From NCBI RefSeq assembly GCF_000149955.1, contig NC_030988.1, positions 1,884,109 to 1,948,108 of the forward strand: 64,000 nt of DNA, given 5' to 3'. Positions 1 to 11,716 of this stretch are shown one piece after another; position 1 is the stretch's first letter; each line of letters begins with the position of its first letter. The notes under the pieces were generated by a model. The model was not told the origin of the DNA. It did not search any database and saw nothing but the letters and a program-made list of their open reading frames with translations. Both the position numbers and the translations under genes were made by a program. This DNA is from Fusarium oxysporum f. sp. lycopersici 4287 (Eukaryota > Ascomycota > Sordariomycetes > Hypocreales > Nectriaceae).

Positions 1-292
1 TTATTGGGTTAGATCTCTACGAGTGACCGCTAGGGAGTCCTAGCAAAGCGAAAAGAATGAATCACCAGGTAGTATTAGCTGTCAGAATGCCTATTCCTAG
101 TTGTTATTGCATTAACTAGATAGATGTGAATGCATAATCTGGTTATCTATCTGAGGGAATTTCCATTCCCACTAAATCGGACGTCTGTAGTGGTGCCAAT
201 ATAGAATGCCATGGCCAGCAACAGCGGCCTCGGACCATTCAAGTCCTGTGGTAGTGTTGACGTAAATCTGGTCTTCTCCATTGATTGAAATT

Positions 293-897
293 TTAGTTGA
301 CGGTATTGGTTGCCTCGGCCTTCTTCGGGTGCAAAAGGCAACTGAGCCAAGAGAGGGCCTCATTGCTGACGCCGAGAACGGTGGTAACAGCAGCCTTTCC
401 GTGGGCGACAAGGCCTACTTGCTTGTTCTTCTCATACTCGGAGTCATAAACCTTAAGAACGTGGTCTCTACCCTCCAGGCCCTTGTGGTATGATAGGGAG
501 ATAAGGTCCTTAGTGTCGTTGTACAGCTCCTGCGTGGGCTTTTTAATAATGGGGAATTGCTTGTGGACATGGTGGAGGATATTGTCGCCTAAGGAATCGA
601 CCTTCTGAATATAAGGTAGAAGGTGTTGGTAGGGCCTCTGGAACCAAGTCGTGGCGGTGCCAGCGAAAGTCTGGTAAGCGGCGTTGCCGAACTGGATGGA
701 CCTCTGGCCGTATTTGCCAGACTTGAAAGTATGAACGCCGTCGCTGATGACCGGGTAGCTGAGCAGATGCTATCATGAGGTTAGCATCCGAACAAGGCAA
801 TGCATAACAGTGTAAGTGTAGTAGGAGCTGTATATTATACCTGGAAGAAAGCCGAGTGATGAGCAAGTCCCGCGTTATCGTTGAGCTGAGAAGACAT
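293..897 (-). CDS. CAP20: CAP20-type perilipin (lipid-droplet coat protein)
   Basis: Two exons (897-841 and 769-293) with a 71-nt GT-AG intron carrying a GCTAAC branch site give a 177-residue protein starting MSSQLNDNAGLAHHSAFFQ. Residues after the junction (HLLSYPVISDGVHTFKS) and the later stretch PIIKKPTQELYND match the fungal perilipin family typified by Colletotrichum CAP20 and Metarhizium MPL1, which are about 180-190 residues long. Members coat lipid droplets and control lipid mobilisation; in appressorium-forming fungi CAP20 affects turgor and virulence, so lipid-droplet association is inferred here. The ATG was chosen because it starts the conserved N-terminus and keeps the splice phase. 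No break is visible. The gene is transcribed towards the left edge of the window, and its upstream region is the empty stretch 898-2356. Family assignment is from recalled similarity, not a search. Confidence 0.88.
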
Positions 898-2356
898 TGT
901 GCCGGATGGGTACCAACGAAGAATCAGGGCAAGTGAGAATGGTATATAGAGCAATAACAAGCCGGGCAAGTCACCGTAGCTGCCGGATTAACATGATAAT
1001 AGCATGATAAGTAGAGAAGATGGCAGGTAGATATAGTGGCACTAAATAACAGGTACCGTTAGATCGGGAAGGGACCTTGAGATGGGAGAGGCAGCGCGAT
1101 GGGGGGAAAGTTTGTAAATCGTAGGAGGCACAAGACACGAGAGTGTGGGGGATGCAAAAACCGTTGGTGTCTGCGGAAAGAACCAGCGGGTGCTGCGAAC
1201 CTGGACCTTCTCATTGGTTCGGTAGCTTGATCGAATGAGCTTGCAACGACTGGGGTTGCAGTAAGCTTCCGCCAGAGAAACAGCCTTCATGCAATCTTAA
1301 CTCAGAATATCATCAGTATTGAGTCAGAGTAATTAGGAATATCTAGGTGCAGAGTTAAAGCACGATATCACTTCAACGAACATGCATTAAAACTTTTCCC
1401 CTCCCCAGTAAACGTTACCCGAGACGACGAGAAGTAACTAGACTAATTAGCAGACAGCTAAATGCTCTGCGACTGTAATCACTCTTGTCAAAGATCAAGC
1501 CATATGGACGCCTACCTAGCGAACAACAGACTACCAAAGAGTAGAAGCCACTAAAGAAAAGCCAGTATTTCCGATAAGTTGCGTTGTTATGGCTCGTGTC
1601 TTGCGGACCGGAGTCTGAATATGCCAACCTCCGACGCTACAGGAGGACCTGTCGCGTCCAGGTCCACATTAGAGTGGAGATTAGTTATCAGATCATGGGC
1701 TCATCGATTCGTGAATCCACATGATTGTGTTGATGTCTTGCAGATTGTGGTGGGCTTTGAGACTTAAATGCCCCACGATGCATGCGATACCATAAGCCTA
1801 ACCATTAGGAGGGAGTCAGCGAAGTTGTTTCCCGCTAAGCCCCGTGCGTGTCTGGATGTCTGGTTATCTTAGCATGTTGACCTAAGAGGGGCTCCGGACC
1901 CCACCATCGCCACAGCCCATCATGGACCCGCCGTGCTTTATTATTCTGCCTTCTACTCATGCCTTCTCTTGTTACGCGTTTTTAAAGCTCGCTGGCATAT
2001 GGAATTGCTACCGTTTGTCGTAGGAACCTTCGCTTCACTCACAATCCTCTCAGATTGCTACATAATCGTCCCAACGACGTGGCCGAACTTGAACTACCTA
2101 GGTCGACCAGCTCGATGTGAAGCGCTCATAGCGACCTATAAATTCCGAATTTTGATCGCAGCCCCAGAATGGACGTTTCCTGTATGGTACGAGTGAAAGC
2201 AATGGACCGTGGCGCAGTGGAAAGCCTAAGGTCTCACCAGCTCGAGGCTTCTCATGTATCAGATACGACTCGGTTGCTCGGCACCGGTGCACTTGGTACA
2301 CAGGACAAGAGACATGAAGCTTCGAAAGTGTTGAGTTGGTGGCAGAGACCCTCAGT
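898..2356. other. Intergenic region, 5' of CAP20 and of the MFS gene
   Basis: No convincing coding sequence on either strand. It lies between divergently transcribed genes and should hold both promoters. No repeat or inverted-repeat element was recognised. Confidence 0.5.
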
Positions 2357-4008
2357 ATGCTCCAATTTCTCGGACGTCTATTACAATCAAGAGCTAACAG
2401 CATCCAGGTCTACTGGCTCCTCTTTCCTTTCACCGTTTTCACCCTGGCTTTCGGAGGTGTCATTGTGCCTAAATTAAATCTGTGAGCGCTTTCGTTATTG
2501 TATATTAAACTCGGACCATTGACTTTGATGCGCAAAGGATCCTCGACATCGTTTGCAAACAATACTTGGCGGATCAGAAGCTCCTCAACCCGGACAATAC
2601 CTTCAAGGCTATCCTTCTTGGTAGCGAGAATCCACAATGCAAGATACCCGAGGTCCAGAAGAATGCTGCAACCTTCATGCTGCTCATGAATCTCATCACA
2701 GGCTCCCCTGAGTGCCATCGTGACTCCAAAGTTGGGACATCTATCAGACCGATGTGGTAGGACGCGATTGATGGCCCTGGCTTCCTGTGGTGGTTTAGTT
2801 GCTGAATTCATAACCATCTTGGTGGCCAGATTTCCCCAAGTGATTGACTACCGGTGGTTAGTACTGGGGAGCGTGTTTGATGGATTAACCGGCTCTTTCA
2901 CAGCTGGAAGCATCCTTCACCAATCATACATTAGCGATTGCACGCCACCTCAAAACGTGCAGCGTCTATAGGCTACATGCATGCATGTCTGTTCACCGGC
3001 CTGGCATTCGGTCCTCTTTTGTCCGGATACTTTGTCAAGTGGACTGGCAGCCTCCTGTCCATCTTCTATGTGGTACTGGGTTGCCACAGTATGTTTGTGA
3101 TCATAATTGGGTTCATCGTTCCTGAATCTCTGTCCAAGAAGAAGCAGCTGCTTGCTCGGGAGAAGTGGGACAAAGAACAAGAGTTGAGGGCCCAGATCAG
3201 GAGGTCTCTGTTATCCACTATCCAGACGGTTAACCCATTCGAGCCTCTCAAGGTCCTCTGCCCCACAGGCCCTGGAACTTCACCTGCCCTCCGCCGAAAC
3301 CTGGTTGCTCTGGCTCTCAACGATATCATCATTTTTGGAATCTCTCAAGCTGCTGGTGCGGTCATTATTTTGTACAGCGAGTACATATATGGCTGGGGCA
3401 CCTTTGAGAGCTCTCGATTCGTGTCCGTTTTGTCGCTAGTTCGGGTAGTGGCTCTGATGGGGATCTTCCCAATCATCAACTATTTTGGGCGTGTTCGTCC
3501 AGCTGCTCGGAGACGACGAGAGTGTCTCATGGTGCCAGCAAAGAAGCATTATGGAGCAGACAACCTCGACATATGGGTCCTTAGGGCTGCCCTGACGTCA
3601 GATATCCTGGGTAGCATTGGATACAGCCTGTCACACTCTGAAGAGGTTTTTTTCCTTAGCGGCATGGTCACAGCAATGGGAGGACTTGGCAGTGCCGCTA
3701 TCCAAGCTATTGTAACAAAGCACGTTCCCACGAACCGTGTAGGGCAGGTCTTGGGTGCGGTTGGTATGCTGCTTGCCCTTTCTAGGATTCTTGGGCCGCT
3801 CTTGTTCAACGGTATCTACGCCGCTACTGTGGGAACGTTTTCACAGGCCATCTTTGTCCTACTGGTAAGCATGTATGGCATCAGCTTCCTGGCGAGTTTT
3901 GTAATCCGGGCACACGGTGAGTTGCTCATGTTGTCCCGGGGATTCGTATATGCTAACAAGATGTGTAAGTTCATTGGGAGGATGAACAGGAGGAGACAAG
4001 CCACTTAA
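2357..4008 (+). pseudogene. MFS transporter, disrupted by two frameshifts
   Basis: Exon 1 begins at ATG 2357 and encodes the first membrane helix (IQVYWLLFPFTVFTLAFGG) followed by VPKLNL. A 56-nt intron (2482-2537) joins it in phase to ILDIVCKQYLADQ. The frame then breaks at the CCCC run 2705-2708, where dropping one C would restore a GSLSA-like helix continuing to PKLGHLSDRCGRTR. That is the cytoplasmic motif A (G-x3-D-R-x-G-R) of major facilitator transporters. A second break lies at about 2944-2952, and from there a long frame runs to 4008 with helices typical of the C-terminal half. Composition fits fungal MFS proteins of the tetracycline-resistance-like type, normally about 450-550 residues. 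The substrate cannot be inferred. Two independent single-base breaks suggest a recently inactivated gene; sequencing error is the alternative. Confidence 0.75.
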
Positions 4009-5373
4009 CCCTGGACAACAGGCATAGAACACCAGCACGAACACGATGCCTATTGGTGAGGACAGACTCCGTGTCCAATAGGCCTATGATAGGACTTTCA
4101 GTCCATAATCAAAACCAACAATTCAGGAAACGCTCATGTGCAATTGGCGTGATTGCGTACCCAGCTCAATAACTGCGCCACGATTGACCATGTCGATGAG
4201 GCTTTGAAATGCTTGTTATGAAGCCGTCAGCGATACTTCTTTTGGTTCTTATTGTCAGACACTACGTGTATTCGGTCCATTGATCCAGATTGGTATATTC
4301 ATCTTTTTTTCTGTCGGATTTAGGTATCCCTGCTTGCATGTGACAGCCAATGCATGTTCAACAGAAACGCTGAATTCGTAAAGACCCTAATGATCAAGAA
4401 AGCCCGTGAGGCGATTTAGAAAGTATTATAACCTGCCAAGTCTTCTGAAAAGGTCCGGAGATCAAAACTTGACGATTTGTGTAATGAATTCCATCTGAAT
4501 ATTGATTAGTAAAATAGAGATTTACTTAAGTAATATTATGTTGTGCTATGGAAGAATTTCCTATATTAATAATTTCTTTAATTCCCCTTAGTAATTGCAG
4601 CAGTCCGGCATTATTATGCCCTAAGTGAAAGAGTCAGTAGGTCAAAGTGCCCACCCCTGACCTACGAGTACGATAGTAGTGCCTGGCGTCGCATATCAAG
4701 ATTATTAGCGTGGCAACCAGCCACAACCCCTTGTTTACGCCATCGAGAAAAGGGTGTCCGGGGCAACTGGGGCTCACCATTTTGGGTTTGGGTTTGGGTG
4801 TGTGCGGCTGATGGGCTGGTAACACAGAGCAGTGGCAAACGGGTAGATTGCACAAGAAAGATGCTTGGTGATGATTTTTTTTTTTTTTTGAGAGGTCGAG
4901 TGGTGTTGAAAAGATGAAGAAGGAAGAAAAGAGGACCAGGCTTGCACTCGCGGTGCATTTCAATCCACGCCTTGGCCTCCCTCCTGTCCTTTGATCTGAG
5001 ATAAACGGGGCAACCGTAGCAGCCACATGGGCCAGGCTGGTCGCCCAACCGAAGCCAGCCGGGGTGACAAAATGAATCAGGAAGTTGATCGCCCTTTCAG
5101 GCCCAGTTATCTTGCATGATGTCGGCATTATATTATCGCCCTTCTGCTAGCCATTCGAGACGGTAAAACTATTGTAACTTGGGCAAATACGCAAAGCTCG
5201 TATCAAAAGGATTGATCTCTATGTGTAAAAAAAGAAAAGAAAAAAGTGAAGAAAAAAACGGGCTCAGAGGCCATTCATTGCATTTGCATAAATATCTGTT
5301 GTGTGGCTGTCAATCACTTTCATCAAGTTTTGGCGGAATATCCGCCCTGATCAAGACCTCGCGGTTCTCGTCC
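4009..5373. other. Intergenic region, no gene seen
   Basis: Lies between the 3' ends of the MFS pseudogene and the methyltransferase. It contains a T-run of about 15 at 4875-4889 and purine-rich low-complexity sequence around 5226-5260. The longer open frames have no recognisable domain. Confidence 0.5.
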
Positions 5374-6358
5374 TCACTTCCTCTTCGCCAGTAAAATGTA
5401 CGTGCCCCAGACTGATTCAACCTCGATATCTCTCCAGCGATCACCCTGTGCCTTCCACTCGGGTTCTGCCTCCAGGATCTGGTCAAACAAGATGTCCACA
5501 ATGTCTCCCTCACCACCTTCGGCACGGCTCTTCTTGTCCGGGTGCGCATCCATCCAACCCCGGTACGCAGTGAAGGCCCGCACATAAGCCTCGAACTGCC
5601 CTAAATTGATCTTGCTCCTCATCCAGGCCGTCTCTGGGTCTGCAACCTCAGTCGTATCTTTGTCAACGTTATAAGTGATTCGCTTGATCTTGTCCCACTC
5701 CGACTCAGGGGGCTTGACGTCCGCCAACAGGCCCCGGAGGATGTCTCGCGCGGGACGCTCCCAATACTGGTTCAACCCCTCCAGCCCGGGCGACACATCT
5801 CCTTCACCGTAGCAGAACATCTCAAATATCTTGTTGGCTTGCGGGTGTCCAATGATGATGTTGTCCTTGTACCCCCAAAAGGCCAGTGAGCCGCCTGACT
5901 TGACTACCCTGGACAACTCTGGCCAGACTCTGGGGTAGTCGAACCAATGCGCTGACTCGCCGGCTACAGCCATGTCTACCGAGTGCGCCGGTAGAAAAGA
6001 CAAGTCCTCGGCGCTGCTCTGGCGGAACGAGATCTTGGAGAACTGGGCAGTGGCTTGCATTCCTTGCTGCATCATACCAGCACTTGGGTCAATGGCGATG
6101 GCTCTGGCAAAGCGGGGGCTCAGCTCCCTAGCAACAATTCCATGGCCAGAACCCAAGTCCAGCAGCGTACCATGAGGATCCTCATGATGATAATACCCCA
6201 GAATTGTCTTGAACAGAGTTGCAGGATACGTGGGCCTGGCTGCGGCGTACCCTGCAGCAGAGAAAGTTGCCCTCCTGCCGTGGCGTCAGTTCAGTTGCGC
6301 AGTCTCCTAGGAGAAGATGCATTGATTTGACTATGATGACTCACCCATAAATGGACAT
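5374..6358 (-). CDS. SAM-dependent class I methyltransferase (trans-aconitate methyltransferase-like)
   Basis: A 14-nt first exon (6358-6345, MSIYG) is joined through a 70-nt GTGAGT...CAG intron (6344-6275) to exon 2 (6274-5374), giving 304 residues. The junction reads MSIYGRATFSAAGYAAARP, the usual start of this family. Motif I (LLDLGSGHG, residues 42-50) is the SAM-binding loop. It is followed by the acidic residue of motif II (AIDPSAGM) and by SAEDLSFLPAHSVDM at the motif III region. Length and motifs match yeast TMT1-like cytosolic enzymes that methylate trans-aconitate or related small carboxylic acids; the actual substrate is unknown. The tiny first exon would be missed by simple gene callers. 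No disruption is visible. There is no cluster of biosynthetic genes beside it. Confidence 0.88.
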
Positions 6359-7510
6359 TGTCACGTTCACAATGGCTAATTGATCAAAGGCTACTATACT
6401 CGGGAGAGTCGTTCAATAAACAAGAAAAGATGCACCAGCAGGATCGACTGATTTATACTTTGCAGCCGCGGCTTCGGCCTTACACATGACACAAGCACTC
6501 AAGATTGATGGAGTGATCGATCGGTGTATGCCGCTGCCCCGCAGCGCGGCGTGGGTGATAACGGAACCTACACCATCCCTTGAATTCCTGCACCCTTGAT
6601 TGACAATCCTGAACGGCCGAAGACAAAACCTATCCTGCTAGCCAAGTGTTCAGCCGACTTTGTGATATGATGTCCACCGAAGCCACTGTTCGCAATTTCT
6701 TTGCGTCCTCAGCCTTCGCGGCGGTGGGTGCTAGCTCAACCCCCCCCCCCAATTTCGGCCACCGAGGTCCGATCCTTGTCAATAACCTACTCATCAAGGC
6801 CGCGTTGGGCTAACAATGTTTTGAATAGTCTGTGCCTGGTATCTCTATCTCTATCATGACTTGCCAGTCACTCCCGTTAATCCGGTGTCGGCAACTATTT
6901 CTGCTCTAGAAAAGGACCATCCCACTGTCCCCAGCGTCGCGGCGCTTCCCAACCCCAAGCAGACGTCCATCACAGTCATCACTCCCCTCGGCAACCCTCA
7001 AGGCGCTCCAGGAGGCAAAGGAGCTAAGGATCCCATCCGCGTGGCTGCAGCCTGGTAGCTTTGACGATGACGTCCTCAAGTTTGCCAATGAGTAAGGCGG
7101 ATTCGATGCAGTCGTGGCTGGCGATAGCGGCCGGGTCTCGAAGGGTGGTGCGTTTTAGTGGATGGTAAGCGAGGACTAAAAGCAGCTGGGAAGTTGTAAG
7201 AGGTCGATTGGAGGGCAGAGAATCATGACCAAAGAACACGTAGTTTGATGGTCAGATCATATTTTACGAGCAGCCTAAGTTTTGGTACGCTCCCGCCCTC
7301 TCAGCTTGCGAGTTATGGGGACCAAAAGCGGGGTGGGGCATAAGACCTTTCGTCACTTCGTTCCTCAAGGCACGCGAGGTATTGTCTCACCTGCGAAAAT
7401 CCTCCTCGGCATCCAAAAGTTTCATCCTTTCCTTTCCCAAGCGACACGTCATGTACTTTACCTCACGTCCCCATCTTTGACTACCCAGGATCTGCAAGCT
7501 TTCGTCACAA
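6359..7510. other. Divergent intergenic region
   Basis: Shared upstream region of the methyltransferase (minus) and the Nudix-eIF2B gene (plus). It includes a C-run at about 6740-6750. Short open frames near 6861-7239 show no domain and no splice support. Confidence 0.5.
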
Positions 7511-9068
7511 ATGGCACCTCTCAAACACAGCGACGTTGTGACGAGCTTCATCTTCAGATTCCCCGCTGACGACGCGGCCAAGAAACCGCAGGTGGCCCTC
7601 TTCCGCCGGAGCAGTCACGTAAACACTTACCAGTAAGCAAAATATCTTTCCTGATCAGGGAATCGTGCTTACATACTATAGGCACAAGTATGCAGGCATT
7701 TCTGGAAGCGTTGAGGAGACTGACGCAGATCCTCTCGCCACAGCCTGGAGGGAGCTTGCTGAAGAGACTACTCTTACAGATGACTCTTTACGCCTTTTTC
7801 GAAAAGGGAAACCATTTTCGTTCGCCGATGAATCTATTGGGAGAGAGTGGACTGTCAACCCTTTCGCATTCGCTCTCAAATCAGAGACAGACGGTGGCTG
7901 TGGTGAGGCTGGTATCAAGATAGACTGGGAGCATGAGGGGTATGAATGGTTCGATCCAGATGCAATCAACGACTCAGAAGGCTTCGAGAGTGTTCCGCGC
8001 ATCCTTGAGAGTCTTAGAAGGGTGTGGTTCAACGTTGACTTGGGCCAAGAGGCAGGCAACACGCTTAGCCGGGGCTTGGTCGCTCTGCAGGAAGATCACG
8101 AAAGCGGAGCGCGCCAGCTAGCTACCAAGGCTCTCGATACTTATATCGATGTTATTAAGAAACTCGATTCCACTGATCGAGTTCAGTGGTGGAAGGATGT
8201 GAAATTTGTTGGATGGCATCTGTGGAAGAACGGGCGAGAAAGTATGGGCGCATCTATCTTGAACGTTGTTCTATCGGCTTTGGACATAGTTCAAAATGCA
8301 ATCCCGCCCAGTGGTCCACTAGATAAGATATCGGTCGATAATATCCTCCAAGTCTTGAGACATTACGCCCGCGACCGACAGAATACCACTTCCAGAACTG
8401 GCGCGACGTTCCAGACTTTCATAGAGCAGCATCTATCGGGAGGCGGACCACTCAAAATCCTTACCCTATCATCTAGCTCTACTATCACCTCGGCCATCAC
8501 GTACGTTATAGGAAATACTTTGCGGCCTGTGGAAGTCCGTGTGCTCGAATCCCGACCACTCTTCGAAGGTGTCAAGATGGCACAGTCAATTGCTTCATGT
8601 GCCAACAATTCCAAGACCAAGACCCTTTTGATAATCCACACTGATGCAAGTGTCGGTGTTGCAGCGAAAGACATTGATGTCGTACTCATCGGAGCGGATC
8701 TGATCGACAAAACAGCCGCGGTTAGCAACAAAGTTGGTTCTCTGCCTACTGTTCTGACGGCCAAGTACGTGTCTCCAAAAGCCAAGATTGTCGCTTTGTC
8801 AGAGAAGGAGAAGGTGCTCCCTTTTGCGCCGCCAGGTCAGGAGGAGAATGATCCATGCGAGCTTATGCAAGCTTGGGGAGACCTCAGCTCAGCTGTGAAG
8901 GGTGTTCCCCACTCTCAAGTCACTGTCAAAAACGTGTACTTCGAGTGGGTTCCATCTGATTTTATCGATCACTACATCACTGAGGACGGAGTCACCGGTT
9001 GTGAGGGAATATTGAACTATGCCCAGGAAGTTGGGAAGAAAGCTGACCAATATTTTACCAATCTCTGA
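7511..9068 (+). CDS. Nudix hydrolase fused to eIF2B alpha/beta/delta-like domain
   Basis: Exon 1 (7511-7632, MAPLKHSDVVTSFIFRF) and exon 2 (7682-9068) flank a 49-nt GTAAGC...TAG intron and give 502 residues. The N-terminal third carries a Nudix box variant: GSVEETDADPLATAW followed by RELAEETT, with the catalytic R-E-x2-E-E core intact but a Thr where the last Gly usually sits. The C-terminal part (about residues 300-480) has the eIF2B-like/ribose-1,5-bisphosphate isomerase fold signature VVLIGADLIDKTAAVSNKVG. Nudix enzymes cleave nucleoside diphosphate derivatives, and eIF2B-like domains bind sugar phosphates or nucleotides. A joint role in nucleotide-sugar metabolism is inference. The fusion is, to my knowledge, widespread in Pezizomycotina. 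Both halves are uninterrupted. Confidence 0.88.
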
Positions 9069-9489
9069 TGTGAAAATCCGAATGAGACGATCTCGAGTAT
9101 GCAGGCATGGTCCTTGACCCCGACAATCTTGAGAGTTATATTACCTCTTTCATGTTGCAGCCAATACCAGTAACATATGGCCTTTTCATGCCTCTTGGTG
9201 CCTTGGAGCATATGGCGGAGGCTCGAATTCACATTTCCAAATGTGATCGAATCAGTATGGCTGTGTGGGTTGTTTGACATCGCCTGCACAGTTGTAAGGC
9301 TTTTAATGCGATCTCTCTTGCCAGATTTGCATCTGCTATTGGGGTTTCCATTCAATCACCATCAATAAAGATGTAAGGGTGTTGAGTGTCGAATATTGGT
9401 CTCGCCACTGACTGGAAGTGCCTATTTCAGGCATTGAAAACTGTATTTCAGCTCACGGGGAGACCAACGTTCGACATCAGAATATTGTA
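9069..9489. other. 3' region between Nudix-eIF2B gene and Fot1-type element
   Basis: No gene. A weak imperfect inverted repeat (GTCGAATATTGGTCTC near 9388 against a related sequence near 9465) is present. The TA at 9488-9489 is the left target duplication of the adjacent transposon. Confidence 0.5.
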
Positions 9490-11716
9490 CCATCCAGGAC
9501 CACCTAATGCATAACCCAACCTAATGCATAACCAAAATTTCGCTCCTCCCATACAAAATCCAAATTTTGATGTCCACAAAAACAGGCCCGATTCTCAATT
9601 AATAAACGAGGCTTTGGAGAAGGTTTGTAGAAAATTGCTCAATTTCTACTGTCTGCGTGGTTTTTTGACCTCCCGACCGCTCCGTGTGCGCTGGCAGTGC
9701 TTTGTTACGACCATAAAGTCATCACTTTCGTCCTCTGACCTGACACCCACCTCAATCACCGACTCGACCTCCTCATCCACATCTACCTCTATTTCTGCCT
9801 CTTTTGAGTCAGGAAGAGCTTCTCCAGCCGCTAGATTCTACGACAGAGCCATGAATCGTCGGTTCGGGTTTGGTACCGCCTTTCTTTTCTTCCCTCGCCG
9901 CACCTGGACCATCTGCTCCTCGAGGCCAGTAATCCGCGCATTCTGAACGGCCACCTTCACCTCTAAAGCTTCCAATCCCTTTGCGATCTTACAGTACTTC
10001 TGCCTGGTCGGACGGCTTCGGTGTTTGGCCATTTCCCTCACTTGCCGACTCGTTTTCGGCGTATCATCTGAGTGCAGTTGAGGGGGGCTCGTCGTCTTGA
10101 ACTCTTCCAGCAGTTTTTCTTTGTCCGGTTGAATTTCAGGACGTGTTAGAGCCTTATGACGATTTATAGGCCAGTTTCCAGTAAATCTCCAGCCGGATAG
10201 GATAATATCTTTCCTCATGTCCGCCTCCCTGGCTTTCGCGTATGGCCTGATAAAGTTGATTTTGTCAACCGGCGCAGAATCGGTCAAACTAGCCAGCATT
10301 TGGAGTTCTTTCCGGTATGCACCTTTGATGACATTAAAAATTCCATTATCTAATGGCTGCAGACCATGGGAACAATGTGCTGGTAAGTAACAGCAGTAGA
10401 CGTTGTTCAGAAAGCACGTAGCCATCCACTCGTCCTGACTGCTCGTCAGCGACCCTATAGCGGGTGACTCAGCGGCGAAAACACCGAAATGCTCACCTGC
10501 GCATGGCTCCCGTGACCGTCAAGGATAATAAGTCTCGCATCCGATGCATCACGAGGCTCCGTTTGTGGTAGATAAACGTCCTTCAACCACTCGAGAGCAA
10601 TATGGTTGTCTGTCCAGCCGTTCGGGGATGTGATATAGTGCCAGTCCGCTATTAATTCGAATTCGTTAAGGAACCACTGCTTCTGCAGCTCTTTTCCTTT
10701 AAAGATAATTCCCGGTTTCAAAGCACGGCCAGTTGCGGTGACAGCCTCAATAAACGAGGTCCACGTGCGCGACTGAACGCCTTTCAACATCGCCTTCTTC
10801 TTCGGGTCAGAGCTCCCGATCACGAGGCTGTCCAGGCCTCATGGACAACCAATTAGCTATGCCCTATAAAAGCCTATAGAGTACTTGCAGAAGACTTACC
10901 GAAACCCGCCGTTATACCGCCCTCGTCCACGTCAACCGTGTTCTCAGGCTTGAGCCAGCCGTACTCGTTCTCCCTGATATCGAAGTACCAATTGACCGCC
11001 TTCGGAGTAAAGCCGTCAAATCTGGCGGCTTCTTGTCGTTTTCCAAGCTTGGTGGATAGTTTTGGGTGACGTTTGACGAACCTGGTGGTCCAGTGCTTGC
11101 CCAAAGGTTTGTTATCGCCTTGTTGTTTGAGGATGGCCTCGACACAGGCGCGGACCTGGCTGTACGAGGGAGCATAGCCCAGGGACTCTTGTCGCAACAC
11201 CCAACGAATAAGCGTCTCCTCCTGGCTCTTTGAAATACGCTGGTGGGCCTGGATACGTTCATTCATGCTTGCTTGACCGGAAAGTCGTCTCGAAATGGTC
11301 CACTGAGGTACTCCACGTTTCTGGGCCGCCTCATTCTGTGAGAGGCCTCTATCGGTGGTATCGAATATAGCCTCAGCTACGTCATCTTCGGTATAATTAC
11401 GGCGAACCATTACGGAAGGAGTTGTGGCGAGTAAATTAGGTGAAAGTTCGGCTTGAGTGGATGGAGTCACCTAGGGTACATGAGGTGAAATGCGACAAAA
11501 TTCAAAGGGCTAGAGAACAAGGCTACGGGCCGGAACGGGAAAAATTCAAGCCGATATGAAGATTCGATGAAAAAAGCAATACAGTGCAGGTCTTCATTCG
11601 CGAGTATCTTCATGCCTGGCCGAATACAATGCAGTTGAAAATTTGGATTTTGTATGGGAGGAGCGAAATTTTGGTTATGCATTAGGTGGGGTTATGCATT
11701 AGGTGGTCCTGGATGG
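9490..11716 (-). mobile_element. Fot1/pogo-type Tc1-mariner transposon, structurally complete
   Basis: Terminal inverted repeats of about 79 bp with a single mismatch begin CCATCCAGGACCACCTAATG at 9490 and end at 11716. They are flanked by TA on both sides (9488-9489 and 11717-11718), the target duplication expected of Tc1/mariner/pogo elements. Each terminal repeat contains a tandem 17-bp unit starting ACCTAATGCATAACC. The single transposase gene lies on the minus strand. The 2227-bp length is in the range of fungal Fot1-like elements. With near-perfect ends and an open transposase the copy could be mobile; that is inference. Confidence 0.92.
9838..11470 (-). CDS. Fot1/pogo-type transposase, intact
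   Basis: Three exons (11470-10900, 10837-10497, 10434-9838) with two 62-nt introns give 502 residues. The N-terminus holds helix-turn-helix DNA-binding segments (YTEDDVAEAIFDTTDRGLSQ, then the CENP-B-like QEETLIRWVLRQESLGYAP). The DDE-superfamily catalytic core follows: Asp in DEGG at about residue 182, Asp in LDGHGSH at about 297, and Asp in GLQPLDNGIF at about 333, a D-D(35)D spacing typical of pogo/Fot1. A basic C-terminal tail (RRGKKRKAVPNPNRR) may be a nuclear localisation signal. The gene cuts and pastes its own element by binding the terminal repeats. Phases agree at both junctions and no stop is present. A decayed relative lies at 16266-17895. Confidence 0.9.

Noticed and set aside
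4634..5128. 164-residue open frame on the minus strand
   Set aside because: Low-complexity Lys/Pro-rich translation across a poly-T tract, with no domain and no homologue recognised; judged chance.
6861..7239. Short overlapping open frames upstream of the Nudix-eIF2B gene
   Set aside because: No start context, domain or splice structure; overlapping frames on both strands suggest chance in GC-richer DNA.
8363..8785. 140-residue minus-strand frame
   Set aside because: Antisense shadow of the Nudix-eIF2B coding exon.
9388..9475. Imperfect 16-bp inverted repeat near the Fot1-type element
   Set aside because: Too short and with mismatches; no duplication or second copy, so not called as an element.
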